The notes under the pieces are model-generated. The model searched no databases. It was not told where the DNA came from and saw nothing but the letters and a program-made list of their open reading frames with translations. Below, piece after piece: positions 37,701 through 47,304 of a stretch of DNA of 64,000 nt. The translations under genes and the position numbers were made by a program. How positions within the stretch are numbered: position 1 is the first letter of the stretch; every line of letters begins with the position of its first letter. The DNA lies in contig JAGUCH010000005.1 of NCBI GenBank assembly GCA_019096065.1, positions 1,550,001 through 1,614,000 of the forward strand, given 5' to 3'. The DNA is from Paracyclopina nana. Lineage: Eukaryota; Arthropoda; Copepoda; Cyclopoida; Cyclopettidae.

Positions 37701-37994
37701 TCCAGGACAGGCTCTTTTTTCAATGCTGCAACCGAGGACAAGTCCAGCTTGAGCAATGCCAAGTCGTCAGCCATTGTCCAGCCGTTCAATTACAGTCCTC
37801 CAATTCGAGCAGCTCAAGCTACTGAAAAAGTGACTCATCCAGTGAGACGGAATGATTCCTATGTGAGTAGCATGGGCCGCGATTCCGATCGTAAAAGGGC
37901 TCCCAATGCTGGAGCCAAGATGACTCATGACGAACAAGACGAACTGGATGAAAATGGTGCTCCCACCTCATCTGTATTGGTGACATTGGTGTAG
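10753..37994 (+). CDS. APC: Adenomatous polyposis coli protein (APC), complete coding gene
   Basis: APC scaffolds the beta-catenin destruction complex and binds microtubules. Coding exons, all phase-matched: 10753-11056, 11474-11651, 11710-11824, 26967-27269, 28617-29100, 29615-30348, 30679-30824, 30966-31308, 31367-31590, 31693-32003, 32119-32621, 32786-32946, 33017-33338, 33435-33619, 33989-34231, 34354-34400, 34462-37994. Order: N-terminal coiled coil, linker helices (26967-27269), armadillo repeats (28617-31308; e.g. SNACGTLWNLSAR), one 15-aa repeat (DEPPTDYSLQY), six 20-aa-type repeats (TYYTEGTP, TEGTPGCFS, PEQTPLMFS, YDVEGTP, YCTEGTP, YEVEDTP), the PSDLPDSP block and Axin-binding SAMP motifs (SSAMPKS near 34612). 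A long basic Ser/Lys-rich exon follows. The C-terminus VTLV is a class I PDZ ligand like vertebrate VTSV; fly APC lacks such a tail. Main regulation visible: two alternative first coding exons. Confidence 0.96.
17172..17393. mobile_element. 222 bp Harbinger-like MITE (family A, copy 1)
   Basis: Inverted termini GGCCTGGTTCACCTGC and GCAGGTGAACCATGCC type, flanked by the 3-bp target duplication TTA (17169-17171 and 17394-17396). Three-base TTA/TAA duplications are typical of PIF/Harbinger. The inside is nearly identical, inverted, to 51804-52025. Apparent 63-codon open frames in both copies are chance frames of the element. Confidence 0.85.
20950..21175. repeat. imperfect tandem duplication, unit about 130 bp
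   Basis: Sequence from about 20957 to 21042 recurs at about 21097-21172: both have AGTGGTGACAA, then TTGCCAAGTCAGC, TTTCATATTTTT and AAATGAGTTTTTCT in the same order, with small indels. No coding sense seen. Confidence 0.6.
21471..21719 (+). CDS. 82-codon open frame in the APC intron, unrecognised
   Basis: ATG at 21471 opens 82 codons ending TGA. The product has mixed composition with a Cys pair (FCCDVAPRFFYLDHD) and an eight-unit GCA run coding Ala. No family is recognised, no signal peptide is evident and no splice partner was found. It may be a chance frame; listed because it starts with ATG and lies in an otherwise empty intron. Confidence 0.2.
   Translation: MAGNVEQVPLPLHDLYFCCDVAPRFFYLDHDKTPQLVNKLAAAAAAAKYSGKSACIYMVKNADKNGWKLPCTLTSAFTTETF
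23256..23400. mobile_element. 145 bp palindromic MITE (GGCTTAGTCT family, copy 1)
   Basis: Near-perfect hairpin: about 60-bp arms begin GGCTTAGTCTCTTCTGG and end with its complement, around a short loop. Flanked by AAT on both sides. Near-identical copies are at 49543-49687 and 52297-52441. Confidence 0.9.
23921..24502 (+). CDS. APC: alternative first coding exon of APC
   Basis: ATG at 23921 follows an in-frame TGA 18 bp upstream, so the start is clear. It opens 194 codons up to a donor, CAG|GTATAT, at 24502/24503. The exon ends in phase 0, and the next APC exon (26967) starts in phase 0, so splicing gives an APC isoform whose coiled-coil N-terminus is replaced. The new N-terminus is Arg-, Pro- and Ser-rich (MVEIEKRRARRRCSPP...) and ends KSVQWVSDVKKRPEEI then a basic VVKVQ. 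The local sequence is clearly GC-richer and more codon-like than the surrounding intron. Mammalian APC also uses alternative promoters and first exons. Function of this segment is unknown; loss of the dimerising coil would be the main effect. Confidence 0.75.
24632..24702 (+). pseudogene. decayed duplicate of the 3' end of the alternative APC exon
   Basis: The words GTGTCAGATGTG, AAAAGGCC, GATAGG and GTCAAAGTTCA appear in the same order and spacing as at about 24438-24502. The copy has an in-frame stop and no donor, so it is a dead partial tandem duplicate. Confidence 0.55.
25253..26244. mobile_element. 1 kb element with roughly 200-bp inverted arms rich in GATC words
   Basis: The left arm from TATATAGATC (25253) through about 25445 is repeated inverted from about 26055 to GATCTATATA (26244). 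Both arms carry AAAGATCATAAAGATCACTGATCTTTGTGATC-like stretches and the words ATGGACATTTTT. No open frame. A second element sits in the middle (25804-26025), so this one is older. Confidence 0.7.
25804..26025. mobile_element. Harbinger-like MITE nested in the 25.2-26.2 kb element
   Basis: Ends GGGCCTGTTCACTTGC and GCAGGTGAACAAGGCC with TTA on both sides (25801-25803, 26026-26028). Related in ends and in ATATT-rich interior to the 17172 and 51804 copies but diverged. Confidence 0.7.
27270..28616. other. APC intron of 1.35 kb
   Basis: AT-rich intron between the linker-helix exon and the first armadillo exon. A lone CCCGTTCACCTGCC near 28326 resembles one MITE end, but no partner end was found. 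Nothing else supported. Confidence 0.5.
29141..29550. mobile_element. 410 bp MITE in an APC intron (family B, copy 1)
   Basis: Inverted ends ATGCCTTGTTCATGTA and TACATGAACAGGACAT. The inside, for example TTCAGCTTGGGGCCGAGCA, matches 50852-51262 in inverted orientation nearly throughout. It lies 40 bp after an APC donor site without touching the exon. Confidence 0.8.
31720..34170 (+). other. APC: beta-catenin and Axin-binding segment of APC, spread over seven exons
   Basis: The 15-aa repeat DEPPTDYSLQY is at about 31737-31770. The 20-aa repeats lie near 31826, 31978 (split by an intron), 32240, 32542, 33153 and 34089. The one at 32240, with TPLMFS and then SPSDLPDSPCQ, matches the second vertebrate repeat and the block after it. 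SAMP-like motifs fall near 32890 (ALLENLQNLAKSS, degenerate), 33270 (EDLLQGCIKQAWP, degenerate) and 34595 (QDLLAKCISSAMPKS, canonical). In vertebrate APC this whole region is one huge exon; here it is cut by introns of about 55-370 bp. Confidence 0.85.
35026..35780 (+). repeat. APC: internal tandem duplication of about 125 codons in the APC last exon
   Basis: Two in-frame copies follow each other (about 35026-35390 and 35400-35780). Both carry LSAKKGQKVPEMVRRALNIS, SNLEN-KQ, IASISSEIADS, PPTLME-VSGAD-TL and NTYTI in the same order. The DNA is also alike, so the duplication is not ancient. Shorter PPS-M-S motifs just before (34965-35000) may be older relatives. Confidence 0.85.
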
Positions 37995-38047
37995 AAAGAA
38001 ATTCTTCCATTTTCGTGCACGAATACTGCTATAATATATTTCTCCAG

Positions 38048-38053
38048 AATAAA
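38048..38053 (+). terminator. AATAAA polyadenylation signal of APC
   Basis: AATAAA 54 bp after the APC stop codon, followed by an AT-rich stretch. Good position and canonical word. Confidence 0.75.
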
Positions 38054-38084
38054 CTATCCATATATTGTAATGACAATTAAGCCT

Positions 38085-38392
38085 TGATTTTTGAAGCTTT
38101 TCTTCGAAAAAAAATCCTGGATGGCAAGGAGATGACTATACAAGCCAAAAATATAGAGGCCAAGAAAAACTTCAAAACTGCCAACAATATTTTAAACCGC
38201 ACCTGCAAATGTAGCTTAGGCTTTATGGACCACTGATTTGGCTTGTAGATCATCAGAGTTGATTTGAACTATGGCCATTTTCTGTCCTCGATTTTGCAAA
38301 TAGATATCAAAAGTTTATTTGGCTTTCATCTCAGTGAGTATGGATGCCATGTAATTCAGCATGTAGTTTCTGATAATACGTATGAAGTTTGG
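38085..38392 (-). pseudogene. decayed copy of the last DEG/ENaC exon
   Basis: Read on the minus strand, this stretch follows 38475-38780 almost word for word (e.g. AAAGCTTTTCTTC, GATGGCAAGGAGATGA, GAACTATGGCCATTTTC, TCATCTCAGTGAG). It carries frame-breaking indels and stops. It is a partial tandem duplicate lying just beyond the real exon, between the channel gene and APC. Confidence 0.75.
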
Positions 38393-38470
38393 AATTTCGC
38401 TTTTCATGCTCCGAGTATTATATACTGTATTTTCAAATAAATTACTATGATATAAATTAGTGATATGAAT

Positions 38471-41092
38471 TCAGCGTTGATTTTTAAAGCTTTTCTTCAC
38501 AATGAAATCCTTGATGGCAAGGAGATGATCAAACAAGCCAACAACCGAGAGGCCAAGAAAAACTCCAAAAGTGCCACCAATGTTACCAACCATATCTGCC
38601 AATGACACTTTGGCATCACGGATCACCGATGTGGCTTGTGGATCTTCAAAGTTGATTCGAACTATGGCCATTTTCTCACCACGATTTTGCACATAGGTAT
38701 CCAAAGTTTCATTGGTTTTCATCTCAGTGAGAATGGATGCCATATCATTCAGCATGTATTTTCTGATTACATCATGGATGGGATTTTCATATTGGCTTCT
38801 CAAATCGATCAATAGCTGCTTGGTCAGGGTTGTCGAGTACTTGATGAGATTGCACGAGTCATGGCAATGCGACCAGAAAGCGTCATCCTTGGACATATTA
38901 CCAACGTAATCTTTAAAGCAAAATGCTCCAAAAGCATCACAAACTGTGTCATTTGACGAAAAATCTTCAATTAGATACCAAGGCGTACACTTGCACTTAT
39001 CTATTCCGCCCTTAATATTTTCCATTGACATGCAATTGCTCAGTGAGTAATTTAATTCACGTTTTTGTAAGTAGGATTTGTCATCCGGATTCAAGTCCAA
39101 ATCAGTTTTGCACATTCTTTTGCTCACAGATAAATCCAATCCGGAATCAGTGATTTTGGCAACGAAAGCTCGAACTCCAATGGACACTTCAAAGCCAGGA
39201 TTTAATTCAATGTAGCTGGGGAAAAAAATTAATTCAAAAAAGTATATTTTTGTATTTACTTTGCTCTAATGAAAAAAGCAAATTATTCTACAGCTTAAGT
39301 AATTTGAAGCAAATTACTGTTTGCTTAATTTAGTGTATGCCCCAAAATAGAAAATTAGTGCAACAAAAAGTCAAGAAATCACCTGTTCACATAATGCTTC
39401 ATGTCTGGAGCAGATGATGGATCATGCACAATTAATCTGGCACTTTTATGCTTCCATTTTTGTGGCACCAAATGTGAGAATTCCACTGCAAAAGAGAACC
39501 CATAATCTGGTCCAACCAAAGCATTATTCAAAGGATCCTTTGAGCCACCATTAAAAGTATAGCAGTTGTGGTGCAAAGGAGTCAAAGTTGAAGGCTTGAA
39601 TTTGTCATGGCACAAGGTGAAATTCTCGAATCTTGATTGGGACACATATTGGCAAAAAGGAATTAGAACATAGTCATTTAATGTGTCATTGCTGTAAGCT
39701 ACAGGCTGCCTTGCTGTATCGATGTATTTCATCAAATACTTCCATCCTTGAGTTAAAATCATGCCAGATTCCTCTTTGAGCAAGCTGCACTTTTTGGAGT
39801 AGCTCATGTTTGAATGGCAATTTTTCTGGTCAAAAAAATTTGACAAGAAATAAGACTCTTTGTCAAATTCTCTATTAGAATAGTCCGGAAATTCTCCATT
39901 TAAATAATTCCATACTTGAGGATATGCAATGTAATTCCAGGATTCTCCAGCCAATTCCAAAGCAAAGTATTCAATTATTCTGTATAGTCCTTGATTGTTA
40001 GTAGAATCAAAAAGCAAATTGAATACCATTTCCAAGATGTTTTTCATGGTCAAAACTTCAGGCATTTTGCTCAAAGTTATTAGGAATTTCGTGTAATATG
40101 GGTAAAATTTGCAAGTATTCCGCCAACATGTGAAATTGGCACACCAAGTATTCATGACATTGTATTTTGAGGTTAGCCCACTTTCAATGTAATTGCAAAA
40201 CGTCTTTGTGCTTGTATAGTAACTTTGGAGATTTGACAGATTTTTGGCCTCCTCCCACATCTGGCAATTCACTTGCTTACATAGAATCGAATCTGGATAC
40301 AGGAAAAATGTATTTATGCATGTAATATGTATTTTCGTATGAAAGCTAATTTGTCTGCAGTTGACCAAATACAAAATGCTGCTGCATTGAGAATGAGAAA
40401 ATACAGAGGTGTAAGATACATCACAAAAGTACACGCGTGTATTCAGATGTATTCGCTTACAACAACAGTGTATTCAAATTGAGTGGAAAAAAGCAATGAA
40501 GGTACTATATCGCAGTAAACTTACCTATAATCATTTTTGCTCTCATGTCATGATCGATTTTCGTCGTCAGGATGAGATCTAAATTTTCCATCAAAATGGT
40601 ATTCATCAAATCCTCAGCTTGGCTCAAATTGAGCTGCTGTGCCTCCAAATTAACAATATACGCCATGAACAGTTCAGAGTTTGTAAAAGGCCTGGTTGTA
40701 ATGGATTGGCCTTTAATATGCCACACATCTATTTCTCTGAGGTTATAGCTTTTTTTGGATGCCTTTTGACTTTCCAACAAGACTGATGCAATATTCAATA
40801 AAACATTTATTATTTCTTGCTTGTATTCTTTGCTTGAAGTTTTCATTAGAGCAAACAGTTTCTTGTCTTGGTCCAACTTTTCAATGCCTTTCACAGCTGC
40901 CATCCATTTTCCATTGGTGGAAGGACAGATGGTTACAGCAGGAAATGGAAGCTGGTAAATCGGTACCAAACTCACTGTAAGATACCTTAAAAGTGCATAA
41001 TTACATCAGAGAGAGGGAAAAATTACCTGATGTCACTGTGGGATTTTGATTCCATGATATGAAAGCATTCTGCACAAAGTAAATGCTGAGCA
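38471..41092 (-). CDS. DEG/ENaC-family cation channel (pickpocket/ASIC-like), N-terminus displaced
   Basis: Family members are two-helix sodium channels with a large Cys-rich ectodomain, gated by peptides, acid or force. Minus-strand exons: from the element edge at 41092 to 41027, 40974-40525, 40292-39383, 39215-38471, phase-matched. The first piece ends TM1 (IYFVQNAFISWNQNPTVTS). Next come PFPAVTICP, a long ectodomain with many Cys, and near the end KCKCTPWYL, FCFKDY and SHCHDSC. TM2 is GGTFGVFLGLSVVGLFD with the family GxFLGxS filter region. About 720 residues are visible, which is long for the family because of the central exon. The part before TM1 is separated by a 6.2 kb foldback element (41093-47304), so this allele may be broken or spliced around it. 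Confidence 0.88.
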
Positions 41093-41730
41093 AAAGGGGA
41101 TGACTCGCGAGTGCGAGCACGGAGCGAAAAAAGTACCACATATACATACGGACTAAAACGGCCGTAACTTTGCCGTTACATAACATATCCGCGATTCAAG
41201 CACATATTTGGAATCGGGTCAGCGCGCCCTTTTATTTGAGCCCAAAAAAGTCGTCAAAATGCGGCGTATAAGAAAGTTGCAATTTTCTCCGTCGTCCTTG
41301 GGCCTAGAGCAAAACCAAAGACAGTTTTGGAAATCCCAGCCCGAGCTCTACAAATGTTATTTTATGAACATTTTCAAAAAAATCCATTCTAGTGCCTCAA
41401 AATCGCCATTTTCGTGTTTATTAGAGAACAGCTCCATTAAAGAGGTCAAATTAGTAAATTATTCATAGCTCAATGTAGGAACATCAATAAAATGTAATTT
41501 TTGCACCATTGCAACCACCTCAACATGCCATTTAATTTGAGCCCCAAAAAGTCGTCAAAATGCAGTGTACAAGAAAGTTGCTTGTATCTCAGTTGTCCTT
41601 TGGCTTTAAGCAAAACCAAAGACAGTTTTGGAAATCCCAGCCCGAGCTCTACAAATGTTATTTTATGAACTTTTTCAAAAAAGTCCATTCTAGTGCCTCA
41701 AAATCACCATTTTCGTGTTGATTAGGGGCA
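41093..41730. repeat. left inverted arm of the foldback element
   Basis: Pairs with 46665-47304. It contains two imperfect direct units (about 41220-41430 and 41520-41730), both with TCGTCAAAATGC and CCCGAGCTCTACAAATG. The outer 130 bp is not part of that unit. A minus-strand frame that runs from here into the channel exon (to about 41186) belongs to the arm, since the other arm has it too. Confidence 0.8.
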
Positions 41731-42254
41731 TACAAGTCTCAGCAGTCTATTAAGAAAACATGCTAGCTCCAGCGCTGAGCCCTAAGTAGCCTGAGGTGAA
41801 AAATCTTGTCATATCCTGAAACTGCATATAAAACTGAGCCACTTTGTGCTTTAGAGCCAACTCAGCATTCTGACTCTAGACAGGAGAAAAAACCAGCGCA
41901 AACTTGGACTGAGCTCAAATTGTAATGCCAATATCTCAGCGCTGAGTTGTCAGATTTGAAAACAATTTACTGTTTTGGAATAAGGATGAGATTAGCTAAC
42001 TTTCATTACTTCATAGTAATTTTGCTAGCTCAGCATTTTGTTTCCCCTGTCTCAGCAGTCTATTAAGTAAACATGCTAGCTCCGGTGCTGAGCCCTGAGC
42101 AGCCTGAGGTGAAAAATCTTGTCATATCCTGAAACTGCATATAAAACTGAGCCACTTTGCAATTTTGCTAGCTCAGTTATTTAATTCACAGTCCATTAAG
42201 TAAACATGCTAGCTCCAGTGCTGAGCCCTGAGCAGCCTGAGGTGAAAATTCTGG

Positions 42255-42425
42255 TCACTTTTGCCCATTGAGACTTTTGCCCTTGAGACTTTTGCCCATG
42301 GACACTTTTGCTCTAAGATACATTTGCCCTTAGGAAGTTTGTCCTTGAGGACTTTTGACCCTCGGACTTTTTCCCTTCAGACTTTTGCCCTTGAGGAATT
42401 TTGCCCTTGGAGAATTTTGCGGGTG
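42255..42425. repeat. CTTTTGCCCTTG minisatellite, left block
   Basis: About ten imperfect copies of a 15-bp unit, GACTTTTGCCCTTGA-like. Related blocks: 43553-43800 in the same orientation and 43930-44400 inverted, so the DNA can fold on itself here. Confidence 0.8.
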
Positions 42426-42426
42426 A

Positions 42427-43540
42427 GCACAATAACGTCGACTTTAGAGTTGTTTTTACGTCGAATGAATTAGTAGTATTAGCGTCGACATCGGGCATTC
42501 ACTTATGACGACACTTTTGTCATAGTTGTTTTAATATCGACACCCGGGTTTACAATTAAGTCGACAGATTTGCTCATGTTCTTTTAATGTCGACACCAGG
42601 CGTTTTAGCGTCGACAAAAGATATTTCAATGTAGACACAAGATGTTTTTATGTCGACACACACCAGCTACCGCGTATTTGCCTCTCGAGAAGTAGTTCGA
42701 AGTAAGGACCAAATCAAATAAATGTTCTCATTTTTTTAAAGGATTACTTGATGAGGGTTAAATTGAGTGGTTTTAAATCTAGAATAAACATAAGACACTT
42801 AGGGCCTAACCTAAAATTATAACACAAAACGACAGCTTAAAAAAGTTAAAAATTAAATGGTTTTATCATGAATTGCCTAATAAGGCCGATTGTGGCTATA
42901 CAAAAATGGAACAATAGTGGCTTAGTCTTTCGCAAGTTTTGCATAGTCACGCTATTTAAATAGCTCATAGCATAAAATGTATTTAAATAGCCTCGGGATG
43001 TATTAAAATAGCTGCTATTTAAATACGTTTTATGTTATGAGCTATTTAAATAGCGTGACTATGCAAAACTTGCAAAAGACTAAGCCAGTGTAAAAATGCG
43101 TAAATTGGCCAATTTTTAGTAATATTTGGCCGTAATATTGCCAATAATTAACTGACCAGGTGAACAGGGCCTTATTATCAAGATGTTAGAGTCATGTACT
43201 ACACATAAGAAAAAAACCAAAAAACATGATTTTAGTTTATTACATTTTAAAATACCTAAGCTAGCCCTTGATCAAGCCAAGGTGAACACTAAAAATGGCA
43301 GCAAATTCTGTCTACGCAAAAGCATTATTTGTCGACATAAAAACATCAAGCGTCGACATAAAAACATGAGGTGTCGACATTAAAGCATGATGTGTCTACG
43401 CTAATGTTATATTGATGTGTGACACAAAAGCAACTCTTGCAAAAGTGTCGACGTAAAGATATCATGGAGCCAAAAAAAATTCGACATTAAAATACCTCTC
43501 GCAAAAGTGTCGACACAACTGCAACTCTCGCACAAGTGTC
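42427..43540. repeat. centre of the foldback element with GTCGACA-flanked ends
   Basis: Two clusters of GTCGACA and its variants, spaced 15-40 bp, stand at about 42435-42660 and 43325-43540 around a less repetitive core. The core holds a separate palindromic MITE (42919-43086). No gene seen. Confidence 0.65.
42919..43086. mobile_element. 168 bp palindromic MITE (copy 1), nested in the foldback centre
   Basis: Perfect-looking arms start GGCTTAGTCTTTCGCAAG and end with its complement; inner arms hold CTATTTAAATAGC palindromes. Direct 3-bp flanks AGT on both sides. Second copy at 57187-57354, opposite orientation in the loop. The first ten bases equal those of the 145-bp family. Confidence 0.9.
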
Positions 43541-43552
43541 GTCGTTATTGAT

Positions 43553-44400
43553 GGCGCCCAATTTTGCCCTTGGTGTCTTTTGCCCTTGGGGTCTTTCTCC
43601 CTTCGGGACATTTACCCTTAGGGACATTTGCCCTTGGTGACATTTGCCCTTGAAGGCTTTTGGCTTTGGGGACTTGTGTCCTTGTGGACATTTTCATTTG
43701 GGGACAATTGCCCTTGAAGGCTTTTGGCTTTGGGGACTTGTGTCCTTGTGGACATTTTCATTTGGGGACAATTGCCCTTGGGGACCTTTGCTCTTTTATG
43801 ACTTTTTTGAAGTTCTGATAGTTTGCTTTTAACCTTTGATTAGTTAAATGAAAGATAAATCTGAATTTTGTCTGGTGTACGTGTACAAGGCCCTTTGATC
43901 AACAGGACATAGTAAAAGCAACCATAAGAAGAGTTCCTATGGGCATCAGTCCCCTTGGGCAGTAGTCCCCACAGCCATAAGTCCCCAAAGCCAAAAGTCC
44001 TAAAGGGCAAATCTCTCAAAGTTTGCGGGGGCAAAAGTTTCCTAGGGCAGAAGTCTAAAGGGCTAAAGTCCCCAAGGGGAAATGTCCCCAAGGGCAAAAG
44101 TCCCCAAGGGCAAAAGTCTGAAGGGAAAAAGTCCCCAAGGGCAAAAGTCTGAAGGGAAAAAGTCCCTAGGGGCAAAAGTCTCCAAGGGCAAAAGTCCCCA
44201 AAGGCAAAAGTCCCTAAGGGCAAAAGTCCCCATGGGCAAGAGTCTCTAGGGTAAAAGTCCCCATGGGCAAAGGTCTCTAGAGTAAATATCCCGCATGCAT
44301 AAGTTCCCATGGCCTAAAGTCTCATGGCAAATGACTCCATGGGCAAACGATCAAGGGCAAAAAGACCAAGGGCTAACAGCAAAGGGCAAAAGTCCTGAGA
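43553..44400. repeat. CTTTTGCCCTTGG minisatellite, right blocks in both orientations
   Basis: From 43553 to 43800 the unit reads TTTGCCCTTGGGGAC on the plus strand; from 43930 to 44400 it is inverted (GTCCCCAAGGGCAAAA). A 72-bp unit is duplicated exactly near 43640-43780. The spacer 43800-43930 is unique. Confidence 0.8.
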
Positions 44401-44534
44401 TCATTATTGTACGACTATTAATTGTCTACAAATTGTCTATACATGCCAACATGATCTGCTTAGATCTGCTGAGTCAGGCAAAGTGGCAATAGACTGCTGT
44501 GAGAAGGAAAGCAAATATCTTAATCATTATTTTT

Positions 44535-46650
44535 TACCTCAGACTGCTCAAAGCTCAGCACTGGGCTTTCTTGTTTACTTAATTGGCTGCTGAAACATAG
44601 GAAACAAATTGCTGAGCCAGCAAAATTGCTTTAAAGCAATGAAAATTAGCTGAGTTGGATATGAAGTACATAGTGGCTCAGTTTAATATGCAGTTTCAGG
44701 ATATGACCAGATTTTTTACCTCAGGCTGCTCAGGGCTCAGCACTGCACTGGAGGTAGCATGTTTACTTAAAAGACGCTGAGACAGGGGAAACTAATCAAT
44801 GAGCTAGCAAAATGGCTATGAAACAATGAAAGTTAGCTAATCTTACGCCATTTCCAAAACAGTAAATTGTTTTCAAATCTGACAACTCAGCGCTGAGATA
44901 TTGGCGTTACAATTTGAGCTCAGTCCAAGTTTGCACTGGTTTTTTCTCCTGTCTAGAGTCAGAATGCTGAGTTGGCTATCAAGCACAAAGTGGCTCAGTT
45001 TTATGTGTAGTTTCAGGATATGACCGGATTTTTCACCTCAGGCTGCTCAGGGCTCAGCGTCGGAGCTAGAATGTTTACTTTATAGACTGCTGAGACAGGT
45101 GAAACTTATCACTGAGCTAGCAAAATTGCTATGAAACAATGAAAGTTAGCTAATCTTACGCCATTTCCAAAACAGTAAATTGTTTTCAAATCTGACAACT
45201 CAGCGCTGAGATATTGGCGTTACAATTTGAGCTCAGTCCAAGTTTGCACTGGTTTTTCTCCTGCCTAGAGTCAGAATGCTGAGTTGGCTCTGAAGCACAA
45301 AGTGGCTCAGTTTTATGTGTGGTTTCAGGATATGACCAGATTTTTTACCTCAGGCTGCTCAGGGCTTAGCACTGGAGGTAGCATGTTTACTTAATAGACT
45401 GCTGAGACAGGGGAAACTTATCACTGAGCTATCAAAATGGCTATTAAGTAATGAAAGTTAGCTAATCTCATCCTTATTCCAAAACAGTAAAATGTTTTCA
45501 AATCGGTCAACTCAGCGCTGAGATATTGGCGTTACAATTTGAGCTCAGTCCAAGTTTGTACTGGTTTTTTCTCCTGTCTAGAGTCAGAATGCTGAGTTGG
45601 CTATCAAGCACAAAGTGGCTCAGTTTTATGTGTAGTTTCAGGATATGACCGGATTTTTCACCTCAGGCTGCTCAGGGCTCAGCGTCGGAGCTAGAATGTT
45701 TACTTTATAGACTGCTGAGACAGGGGAAACTTATCACTGAGCTAGCAAAATTGCTATGAAGCAATGAAAGTTAGCTAATCTTATGCCATTTCCAAAACAG
45801 TAAATTGTTTTCAAATCTGACAACTCAGCGCTGAGATATTGGCGTTACAATTTGAGCCTGGTCAGAGTTTGCGATGGTTTTTTCACCTGCCTAGTGCCAG
45901 AATACTGAGTTGGCTCTAAAGCACAAAGTGGCTCAGTTTTATGTGTAGTTTCAGGATATGACCTGATTTTTCACCCCAGGCTGCTCAGAGCTCAGCACCG
46001 GAGCTGGCATGTTTACTTAATAGGCTGCTGAGACAGGGTAAGCTAATCACTGAGCTAGCAAAATGACTATGAAGTAATGAAAGTTAGCTAGTCTCATGCC
46101 ATTTCCAAAACAGTAAATTGTTTTCAAATCGGTCAACTCAGCGCTTAGATATTTACGTTACAATTTGAGCCTGGTCAGAGTTTGCCATGGTTTTTTCACC
46201 TGCCTAGTGCCAGAATACTGAGTTGGCTCTGAAGCACAAAGTGGCTCAGTTTTTCATGTAGTTTCAGGATATGACCTGATTTTTTACCTCAGGCTGCTCA
46301 GAGCTCAGCACCGCAGCTGGCATGTTTACTTAATAGGCTGCTGAGACAGGGTAAGCTAATCACTGAGCTAGCAAAATGGCTATGAAGTAATGAAAGTTAG
46401 CTAGTCTCATGCCATTTCCAAAACAGTAAACTGTTTTCAAATCAGACAACTCAGCGCTGAGAAATCTCAGTTACAATTTGAGTCTGGTCAGAGTTTGCGA
46501 TGGTTTTTTCACCTGCCTAGTGCCAGAATACTGAGTTGGCTCTGAAGCACAAAGTGGCTCAGTTTTTCATGTAGTTTCAGGATATGACCTGATTTTTTAC
46601 CTCAGGCTGCTTAGGGCTCAGCACCGGAGCTGGCATGTTTACTTTATAGA
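44535..46650. repeat. 313-bp tandem satellite, about seven units
   Basis: The phrase CAGGCTGCTCAGGGCTCAGC recurs near 44720, 45037, 45350, 45661, 45974, 46288 and 46601, spaced 311-316 bp; one shortened unit precedes at 44541. Units share CAACTCAGCGCTGAGATATT and AAAGTTAGCTAAT. Inverted, broken copies stand at 41740-42250. Confidence 0.9.
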
Positions 46651-46664
46651 CTGCTGAGACAGGA

Positions 46665-47304
46665 GAAACCAAAATAAACACGAAAATGGCAATTTTGAGG
46701 CATAATACTGGAATTTTTTGAAAAAGTTGATAAAATAACATTTGTAGAGCTCGGGCTGGGATTTCCAAAACTGTCTTTGGTTTTGCTTAAAACCGAAGGA
46801 CAACTGAGATAAAGGCAACTTTCTTGTACGCTGCATTTTGACGACTTTTTTGGGCTCAAATTAAATGGCATGTTGAGGCAGTTGCAATGGTGCCAATATT
46901 ACATTTTATTAAGGTTCCTACAATGAGCTATGGCTAATTCAACAATTGGACCTCAATTACTGGGGCTGCTCCCTAATAAACACGAAAATGGCAATTTTGA
47001 GGCACTAGAATGGACTTTTTTGAAAAAGTTCATAAAATAACATTTGTAGAGCTCGGGCTGGGATTTCCAAAACTGTCTTTGGTTTTGCTCTAGGCCCAAG
47101 GACGACGGAGAAAATTGCAACTTTCTTATGCGCCGCATTTTGACGACTTTTTTGGGCTCAAATTAAAGGGCGCGCTGCCCCGATCCCAAATATGCGCTTA
47201 CATCGCGGAAAAGTTACGTAACGGCAAAGTTACCGCCATTTTAGTCCGTATGTATATGTGGTACTTTTTTCGCTCCGTGCTCGCACTCACGAGTCATCCC
47301 CTTT
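46665..47304. repeat. right inverted arm of the foldback element
   Basis: Complement of 41093-41730, with the same two internal units. Frames seen on both strands here are mirror images of those in the left arm and are not genes. Confidence 0.8.

Larger units (their letters stand above)
41093..47304. mobile_element. 6.2 kb foldback element with nested inverted and tandem repeats
   Basis: Outer termini AAAGGGGATGACTCG at 41093 and its complement at 47304. The inverted arms run about 640 bp (to about 41730, and from about 46665) and each contains two tandem copies of a 250-bp unit with words such as AGACAGTTTTGGAAATCCC. Inward lie a 313-bp satellite (two or three broken units left, about seven right, inverted), then a CTTTTGCCCTTG minisatellite in both orientations, and a centre with GTCGACA repeats. 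No transposase frame was found. This is the layout of a giant non-autonomous foldback (FB-like) transposon. Imperfect 8-bp duplication TTGTCTCA / TTGCTCAG on the minus strand, taking AAGGGG as the true end. Confidence 0.85.

Noticed and set aside
41001..41186. A minus-strand open frame that fuses the foldback arm to the channel TM1 exon, giving a hydrophobic leader
   Set aside because: The same frame occurs in the other arm (47115-47306), so its upstream part is transposon sequence; a functional chimera is possible but unsupported.
42800..43170. Possible Harbinger-like MITE ending GGTGAACAGGGCC near 43165
   Set aside because: Only one end is convincing; the putative left end near 42800 does not pair.
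42255..46650. Regularly spaced repeats resembling a CRISPR array
   Set aside because: Host is an animal; the units are a 15-bp minisatellite and a 313-bp satellite without unique spacers, in a foldback transposon.
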